From: Gammaproteobacteria bacterium
GTDB taxonomy: Bacteria > Pseudomonadota > Gammaproteobacteria > J113
Direction of reading: 5' to 3'
NCBI GenBank assembly: GCA_003694425.1
Contig: RFJX01000075.1
Coordinates: 1-13,929, forward strand
Length of the DNA: 13,929 nucleotides
Below, piece by piece: positions 6,294-13,929 of the stretch (positions within the stretch are counted from its first letter, which is position 1; each line of letters starts with the position of its first letter). The notes below the pieces were generated by a model, which was given only the letters and a program-made list of their open reading frames with translations, did no database searches and was not told where the DNA came from. The position numbers were made by a program, and so were the translations under genes.

Positions 6294-7985
6294 TCAGCGC
6301 AGGGGCCAGATCTCGGACAGGTACTTCCAGTTGACGAAGTAGTAGAGCACGAAGGAGACGAAGAACACCGCCACCAGGGCCAGGGTGCCGGGGACCTTCG
6401 GATGCTCTTCGCTGCCGTGCTTCCCGACCGCGGAGGCCTCGCCGGTGAACAGCAGCTCCTTGAAGGTCTGCTCGCCGGCCGGCTTGCCGAACAGGATCGA
6501 GCCGACGATGACCACGATGAACATGATCCCGCCGATGCTCGCCAGGATGGCGAAGATGCCGTTCAGGCCCATCATCAGGAAGGCCGCTCCCGGATAGTCG
6601 AAGGGCAGGGGGGCGTCGGAGAAGGTGATGTCCCAGTGGCGCCGGGAGACGCCCAGGGTGCCGGCACCCATCATGAACAGGGAGATCCCCGCGGCCCCGA
6701 TCCCGAAGAGATAGGGCTGCAGCCGGGCCCAGCCCTTGAGCACCAGGTCCTTCCGGAAGATCAGCGGGACGACCAGATAGGTGATGGCCATGAAGGCCAG
6801 GGTGGTGCCCGCCACCACGGTGCCGTGGAAGTGGCCCGGCACGTAGAGGGTGTTGTGGATGATGAGGTTGATCTGCTCGGTTCCCATCACCACCCCGGAG
6901 ATCCCGCCGAGGAAGCCGAAGAAGATGACCGAGAGGAACATCCCGGAGAAGGCGGGATTGCCCCAGGGGGCCTTGCGCAGCCACTCGAACAGGCCGTTGG
7001 TGTAGCCGTGCCGGCGCTGTGCCGCCTCCATCGCCCCCGGCACGCTCATGCCGTGGATCATGCTGCCCAATACCGCCAGATAGATGGCATAGCTGGTATT
7101 GAACACCTTCCACTCCGAGCTGATGCCCGGGTCGACCAGCAGATGGTGGGCGCTGGCGAGTTGCAGGAACAGGATGTAGAGCAGGAAGGCGCCCCGGCTG
7201 ACCTTCTCCGAGAGGGGCTTGGCGCCCAGCACCAGCGCCCCCACCGCGTACCAGACCGACACGTGGGCGGCCACGTTGATCTGCTGCGACGAGTGGCCGA
7301 AGGCCCAGAAGACCGTGCGGTACATCAGGCTGTCGATGTGACTCACCAGCCCCAGCGACCAGAGCAGGGTGGGGATGAGGATGATCGCGCCGGAGGCGAT
7401 GGTGAACACGGCGATGATGGCCGCGGTCATCGCGCCGAAGGTCACCAGCGGGATCGAGCCCTCATAGGTGCGCTCCTGCTTCGCCACCACCAGAGTGCCG
7501 AAGAAGATGAAGCAGGCGATCAGCGCCCCCACCGCGAACAGGACGATGCCCGCGTAGTACATCGGGGTCGCCTGCATCGGCGCGTAGGAGGTGAACATCA
7601 CCGAGGAGGTCCCCTGCAGCACCGCCACGTTGGTCACCGCGGCGCCCACCAGCATCAGGGCGAAGGCCGCCCAGGCCATCTTCGGCGTCGCCAGCCTCGA
7701 GTTGAGCAGGATCGCCGAGGCGAAATAGAGCAGGGCCACCTCGAAGAAGATGATCCAGACCACCAGTACGTCCAGCCCGTGCGCGGTCAGCGCCAGGTAG
7801 AACCAGTCGGCGGGCAGCAGGTGGACCGCCGGCCAGCGGGTGAGGGCAACCCCCAGGCCGAACAGGCCGCCGATGGCCAGGAAGAGCACGGCGGCCACGG
7901 CATTGGCCTTGATCAGCCGTTCGGCCGGCAGATGGACCTTGAGCCCGGTGGCGGGACAGGTGCGGAATTGTTCGGTGTTGGCCAT
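6294..7985 (-). CDS. Heme-copper reductase subunit I, B-type/ba3-like; probable CuA nitric oxide reductase catalytic subunit
   Basis: A 563-residue protein with about 13 membrane spans. Low-spin heme ligands are His69 (TAHG) and His387; the high-spin heme ligand is His385 (PGHFHG). CuB ligands are His231, His280 and His281 (SAHHLLVDP). The stretch INLIIHNTLYVPGHFHGTV matches B-type (ba3-like) subunits. In A- and B-type oxygen reductases CuB His is followed at +4 by a cross-linked Tyr (HPxVY); here the segment is HSSQQ, giving Gln235. The cbb3 alternative Tyr, six residues before the His pair, is Leu274. Lack of an active-site Tyr is the hallmark of NO-reducing members of the superfamily, and a CuA partner is encoded next door, as in CuA-type NO reductases of the Bacillus azotoformans kind. 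Automatic annotation would call it cytochrome c oxidase subunit I. Superfamily is certain; NO reduction is inferred. Confidence 0.93.
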   Translation of the reverse strand: MANTEQFRTCPATGLKVHLPAERLIKANAVAAVLFLAIGGLFGLGVALTRWPAVHLLPADWFYLALTAHGLDVLVVWIIFFEVALLYFASAILLNSRLATPKMAWAAFALMLVGAAVTNVAVLQGTSSVMFTSYAPMQATPMYYAGIVLFAVGALIACFIFFGTLVVAKQERTYEGSIPLVTFGAMTAAIIAVFTIASGAIILIPTLLWSLGLVSHIDSLMYRTVFWAFGHSSQQINVAAHVSVWYAVGALVLGAKPLSEKVSRGAFLLYILFLQLASAHHLLVDPGISSEWKVFNTSYAIYLAVLGSMIHGMSVPGAMEAAQRRHGYTNGLFEWLRKAPWGNPAFSGMFLSVIFFGFLGGISGVVMGTEQINLIIHNTLYVPGHFHGTVVAGTTLAFMAITYLVVPLIFRKDLVLKGWARLQPYLFGIGAAGISLFMMGAGTLGVSRRHWDITFSDAPLPFDYPGAAFLMMGLNGIFAILASIGGIMFIVVIVGSILFGKPAGEQTFKELLFTGEASAVGKHGSEEHPKVPGTLALVAVFFVSFVLYYFVNWKYLSEIWPLR

Positions 7986-7997
7986 TTCTCGTTCCCC

Positions 7998-9621
<1,624 letters not shown>

Positions 9622-9628
9622 GGCGGTG

Positions 9629-10126
9629 ATGAGCCGGCCCGATCCGCACTACCCGCTGGCCGAGCGACTGGGGCGGCTGCTGCTGGAGCGGCACGCCCTG
9701 CTGGCCACCGCGGAATCCTGCACCGGCGGTGGGCTGGCGAAGGCGGTGACCGAGGTGCCCGGCAGCTCCGGCTGGTTCGACCGTGGCTTCGTCACCTATT
9801 CCAACCGGGCCAAGATGGAGATGCTCGGGGTGGCCGCGGCGACGCTCGAGAGGCACGGGGCGGTGAGCGAGGCGGTGGCCCTGGAGATGGCCGCCGGCGC
9901 GCTGCGACACAGCGCCGCCCGTCTCTCGGTGGCGATCACCGGCATCGCAGGTCCCGGCGGCGGCACTCCGGACAAGCCGGTCGGTACCGTCTGGATCGCG
10001 TGGGCCGGGGAGGGCGACCCGGTGGCCAGGCGGTTCCGTTTCGGGGGTGACCGCTCAGGGGTGCGCGAACAGGCGGTGAGGGCCGCGCTCGAAGGTCTCG
10101 TCGCCCGGGCGGGAGGGGCGCCCTGA
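9629..10126 (+). CDS. pncC: Nicotinamide-nucleotide amidohydrolase (CinA C-terminal domain type)
   Basis: A 165-residue single-domain protein of the CinA C-terminal family, which deamidates nicotinamide mononucleotide in pyridine nucleotide salvage. Family motifs present are TAESCTGGGLA (around 27-36, with the expected nucleophile Ser30), VTYSNRAKMEMLGV, GAVSEAVA, and ITGIAGPGGGTPDKPVGT. It lacks the N-terminal molybdopterin-like domain of full CinA. The start is ATG at 9629, behind GAGG at 9620-9623; a GTG directly before it (9626) is also possible. Its position upstream of recA matches E. coli ygaD (pncC), although here thpR lies between them. Its stop codon overlaps the thpR ATG (TGATG), indicating coupled translation. 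Confidence 0.95.
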   Translation: MSRPDPHYPLAERLGRLLLERHALLATAESCTGGGLAKAVTEVPGSSGWFDRGFVTYSNRAKMEMLGVAAATLERHGAVSEAVALEMAAGALRHSAARLSVAITGIAGPGGGTPDKPVGTVWIAWAGEGDPVARRFRFGGDRSGVREQAVRAALEGLVARAGGAP

Positions 10127-10677
10127 TGGCCAGCCGCTATTTCTTCGCCCTGTGGCCGGGCGGCGAGCTGCGGGAGGCACTGGAACAATGGCTGCGCAGG
10201 GCCGGCAAGGGTGTGCGCGCGCGCCGGGTGCCGCCGTCCAACTATCACATCACCCTGGTCTATCTGGGCCCGCTGGAGGCGGGGCAGCTGGCCTGCCTGC
10301 GGGAGGCCGCCGGAAGGTTGCGCGGCCAGCCCTTCGTGCTCACCCTGGACCACGGTGGCTGGTGGCGGCGGCCGCAGGTCGGCTGGGTCGGCGTCGCCAG
10401 GGTGCCGGATGCCCTGACGCGCCTGCAGGAGGAACTCGACAGCGCCGCGCGGGGCTGCGGCCTGGAGACGGATGAACGCCCCTACGTGCCCCATCTGACG
10501 GTCCTGCGCAAGCTGCGCCAGCCCTTCCCCCTGCGCCTGGATCCGGTACTCGAATGGCCGGTTCGCGACTTCGTCCTGGTCGAGTCGGCCGATGGCGGCA
10601 ACGGCGCCGAATACCGGGTGCTGGAGCGCTGGCCGCTGGTGCCGCCCGGCGAGGAGGGCGGGGACACTTCCGGGTAA
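10126..10677 (+). CDS. thpR: RNA 2',3'-cyclic phosphodiesterase (2H/LigT family)
   Basis: A 183-residue member of the 2H phosphoesterase superfamily. Both signature motifs are present: HITL with catalytic His41 and HLTV with His123. The N-terminal RYFFALWP and the SNYHITLVYLG context are typical of ThpR/LigT. The family hydrolyses 2',3'-cyclic phosphates to 2'-phosphate ends and can join tRNA half-molecules in vitro; its cellular role is not settled. The Pro/Gly-rich tail after about residue 172 looks disordered. The ATG shares one base with the pncC stop codon. A 149-base gap with leader features separates it from recA. Confidence 0.93.
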   Translation: MASRYFFALWPGGELREALEQWLRRAGKGVRARRVPPSNYHITLVYLGPLEAGQLACLREAAGRLRGQPFVLTLDHGGWWRRPQVGWVGVARVPDALTRLQEELDSAARGCGLETDERPYVPHLTVLRKLRQPFPLRLDPVLEWPVRDFVLVESADGGNGAEYRVLERWPLVPPGEEGGDTSG

Positions 10678-10689
10678 TTGTGGGATAAT
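10661..10689 (+). promoter_or_regulatory. Possible recA promoter
   Basis: GGGACA (10661-10666, matching four of six bases of TTGACA) is followed after 17 bases by GATAAT (10684-10689, five of six). This predicts a start near 10696 and a leader of about 130 bases. The -35 lies inside the end of thpR. No E. coli-type LexA box (CTGT-N8-ACAG) is seen near it. The match is modest and could be chance. Confidence 0.35.
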
Positions 10690-10715
10690 CCTGCAGATCG
10701 AAAAGCCGGATTTTG

Positions 10716-10739
10716 CCGGTCCTGTTCGCGCGGGACCGG
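10716..10739 (+). repeat. Inverted repeat in the recA leader
   Basis: CCGGTCC (10716-10722) and GGACCGG (10733-10739) are exact complements with a 10-base loop; in RNA a flanking G-U pair extends the stem to 8. No T-run follows, so it is not an intrinsic terminator. It falls in the predicted recA leader and could influence mRNA stability, or serve as a DNA operator. Confidence 0.4.
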
Positions 10740-10826
10740 TGGCTGGCGAGGCACGGGAGACGGCGGCACCTGCCAGTGCCGCACACAGCCGGGCAACAGT
10801 TACCAGACGCAGACGGGGTGGTGAAA

Positions 10827-11870
10827 ATGGACGAGAACAGGAAAAAGGCGCTGGCCGCGGCCCTGAGCCAGATCGAGCGGCAGTTCGGCAAGGGCTCGGT
10901 GATGCGGATGGGCGATGTCGGCGCCGTCAGGGACGTGGAGGCGATTCCTACCGGCTCACTGGGCCTGGACCTGGCGCTGGGAATCGGGGGATTGCCGCGC
11001 GGGCGGGTGGTCGAGATCTACGGGCCGGAGTCCTCCGGCAAGACCACCCTGGCGCTGCAGGCGGTGGCCCAGACCCAGCAGCGCGGCGGCACGGCGGCCT
11101 TCGTCGATGCCGAACACGCGCTGGACCCGCAGTACGCGGAGAAGCTGGGAGTCAACGTGGACGACCTGCTGGTCTCCCAGCCCGACACCGGCGAACAGGC
11201 CCTGGAGATCACCGACATGCTGGTGCGCTCGGGGGCGGTGGACACGATCGTCGTCGACTCGGTCGCCGCGCTCACCCCGAAGGCCGAGATCGAAGGCGAG
11301 ATGGGCGATTCCCACGTCGGCCTGCAGGCCCGGCTGATGTCCCAGGCGCTGCGCAAGCTGACCGCCAACATCAAGCGTTCCAACACCCTGGTGATCTTCA
11401 TCAACCAGATCCGCATGAAGATCGGGGTGATGTTCGGCAACCCGGAGACCACCACCGGCGGCAACGCCCTGAAGTTCTACTCCTCGGTCCGGCTGGACAT
11501 CCGCCGGGTGGGGGCGATCAAGCAGGGCGACGAGGTGATCGGCAACGAGACCAAGGTCAAGGTGGTCAAGAACAAGGTGGCACCGCCCTTCCGCGAGGCC
11601 CGCTTCGACATCCTCTACGGCGAGGGCGTCTCCCGCGAAGGGGAGCTGATCGAGCTGGGTGTGCTGCACGGGGTGGTGGACAAGGCGGGGGCCTGGTACA
11701 GCTACCAGGGCGAGCGCATCGGCCAGGGCAAGGAGAACGTGCGCCAGTTCCTGAAGGAGAACCCCGACATGGCCGGGCGTATCGAGGCCGAGATCCGCAG
11801 CAAGGTCCTGCCGCCGGTCGAGCCGGCCGATGCCGAGGCCGTCCCGGGAGGGGAGGAGGCCCAGGTCTGA
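10827..11870 (+). CDS. recA: Recombinase A
   Basis: A 347-residue RecA, colinear with the E. coli protein: Walker [10 protein letters not shown] is at 66-74 with Lys72, and the catalytic Glu96 lies in DAEHALD, at the same numbers as in E. coli. The DNA-binding L2 region ([20 protein letters not shown]) is intact. It forms filaments on single-stranded DNA for strand exchange and SOS induction. The ATG at 10827 (MDENRKKAL) fits the family N-terminus; the frame is open further upstream but that part is not RecA-like. The ribosome-binding site is weak (GGGGTGG). The C-terminal tail is acidic, as expected. A LexA box of the common gammaproteobacterial type is not visible upstream. Confidence 0.99.
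   Translation: MDENRKKALAAALSQIERQFGKGSVMRMGDVGAVRDVEAIPTGSLGLDLALGIGGLPRGRVVEIYGPESSGKTTLALQAVAQTQQRGGTAAFVDAEHALDPQYAEKLGVNVDDLLVSQPDTGEQALEITDMLVRSGAVDTIVVDSVAALTPKAEIEGEMGDSHVGLQARLMSQALRKLTANIKRSNTLVIFINQIRMKIGVMFGNPETTTGGNALKFYSSVRLDIRRVGAIKQGDEVIGNETKVKVVKNKVAPPFREARFDILYGEGVSREGELIELGVLHGVVDKAGAWYSYQGERIGQGKENVRQFLKENPDMAGRIEAEIRSKVLPPVEPADAEAVPGGEEAQV
11852..11859 (+). promoter_or_regulatory. Shine-Dalgarno sequence for recX, inside the recA 3' end
   Basis: GGAGGAGG lies in the last codons of recA. It is 7 bases before the CTG at 11867 that overlaps the recA stop codon, but 43 bases before the first in-frame ATG of recX (11903). The spacing points to the CTG as the true recX start. 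Confidence 0.55.
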
Positions 11871-12322
11871 GCAGCGACCGGTCCGCCCTGCGCCGCCGGG
11901 CGATGGACCTGCTGGCGCGGCGGGAACACAGCCGCGCGGAACTCGGAGGCAAGCTCGCCCGGGTCGGGGCCGATCCAGAGCTGCTGGAAGCGGTGCTCGA
12001 CGAGCTGGAGGCCGAGCGCCTGCTCTCCGACGAGCGCTTCGTCGAGGCCTTCATCCGCAGCCGCCGCGAGCGCGGCCAGGGACCCCTGAAGATCGCCGAG
12101 GAGCTGCGCCGCAGGGGAGTGGATGGGGAGCTGCTGGCGCGCCATCTGGAACAGGACGACCCCTCGTGGATCGATATCGCCGCCTCGGCGAGGGAACGGC
12201 GCTTCGGCGCATCCCACCCTGCCGATCAGCGCGACAAGGCGAGACAGTTGCGTTTCCTCGCGGGCCGCGGATTCACCCGGGAACAGGCCTGGCGCGCACT
12301 GGAACGGCGGCGTCCGGTATGA
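11867..12322 (+). CDS. recX: RecA regulatory protein RecX, with probable CTG start
   Basis: RecX modulates RecA filaments and is normally encoded directly after recA, as here. The family helices are present: [22 protein letters not shown], then [35 protein letters not shown], then the C-terminal [17 protein letters not shown] repeat. The frame has no ATG, GTG or TTG between the recA 3' end and the ATG at 11903. Starting at 11903 gives 139 residues and removes the first part of helix 1 (SALRRRA). Starting at the CTG at 11867, which overlaps the recA stop (CTGA) and sits 7 bases behind GGAGGAGG, gives 151 residues, close to the family's usual 150-165. I use the CTG; the ATG is the conservative alternative. 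Confidence 0.9.
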   Translation: MSSDRSALRRRAMDLLARREHSRAELGGKLARVGADPELLEAVLDELEAERLLSDERFVEAFIRSRRERGQGPLKIAEELRRRGVDGELLARHLEQDDPSWIDIAASARERRFGASHPADQRDKARQLRFLAGRGFTREQAWRALERRRPV

Positions 12323-12377
12323 ATGGGCGGCCTCCGGATACCCGGGATCGGAGGGTCCCGGCCGCACGCATCGATGA

Positions 12378-13929
<1,552 letters not shown>

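Noticed and set aside
10592..11866. Long in-frame extension upstream of recX, running through recA in another frame
   Set aside because: This part is Arg/Gly-rich and shadows recA. Only the portion after about 11867 is RecX-like.

Overview
The window reads as chromosomal DNA of a G+C-rich gammaproteobacterium. The plus-strand order pncC, (thpR), recA, recX, alaS is the classic gammaproteobacterial recA neighbourhood, and the minus-strand respiratory genes suggest a facultatively anaerobic or denitrifying lineage, perhaps a sulfur oxidiser of the Chromatiales type. That assignment is an inference from gene content and order only.

Left part, minus strand (1-2657): the start of a small universal-stress-like protein, preceded and overlapped by a complete Lon-like (LonB/AAA_32 type) ATP-dependent protease with an intact Ser652-Lys695 dyad. 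A perfect -10 box and a 10-bp inverted repeat sit just upstream of the protease.

Centre, minus strand (2878-8736): a tight seven-gene operon. In transcription order it encodes a 56-aa single-span protein, a CuA subunit II, a heme-copper subunit I, a SCO copper chaperone with a C-terminal anchor, a cytochrome b - 2x[4Fe-4S] - FlpD/MvhD fusion, an anchored protein of unknown function, and a bacteriohemerythrin. A perfect FNR/ANR/DNR-type box (TTGAT-N4-ATCAA) lies upstream, centred exactly 41.5 bp from the start predicted by a TAGACT -10. Subunit I keeps every heme and CuB histidine but has Gln where B-type oxygen reductases have the cross-linked Tyr, and it lacks the cbb3-type Tyr too. Together with the O2/NO-type regulator site and the hemerythrin, this points to a CuA-type nitric oxide reductase rather than an oxidase. 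The fusion protein, the unknown anchored protein and the hemerythrin may be a little-described electron-supply or NO-handling module. This is the best candidate for an undescribed system here.

Right part: a 62-aa two-span membrane protein (minus strand) diverges from a plus-strand housekeeping run: tadA, pncC, thpR, recA, recX and the 5' half of alaS, which is cut by the window end. Two things stand out. alaS carries an in-frame TAA where the family has a Tyr, with perfect AlaRS coding on both sides. recX has no standard start near its family N-terminus but has a well-spaced GGAGGAGG before a CTG that overlaps the recA stop codon. No RNA genes, insertion sequences or CRISPR arrays were seen, and no gene-free stretch exceeds 300 bases; the largest are 2658-2877 and 8737-8919, whose signals are listed.
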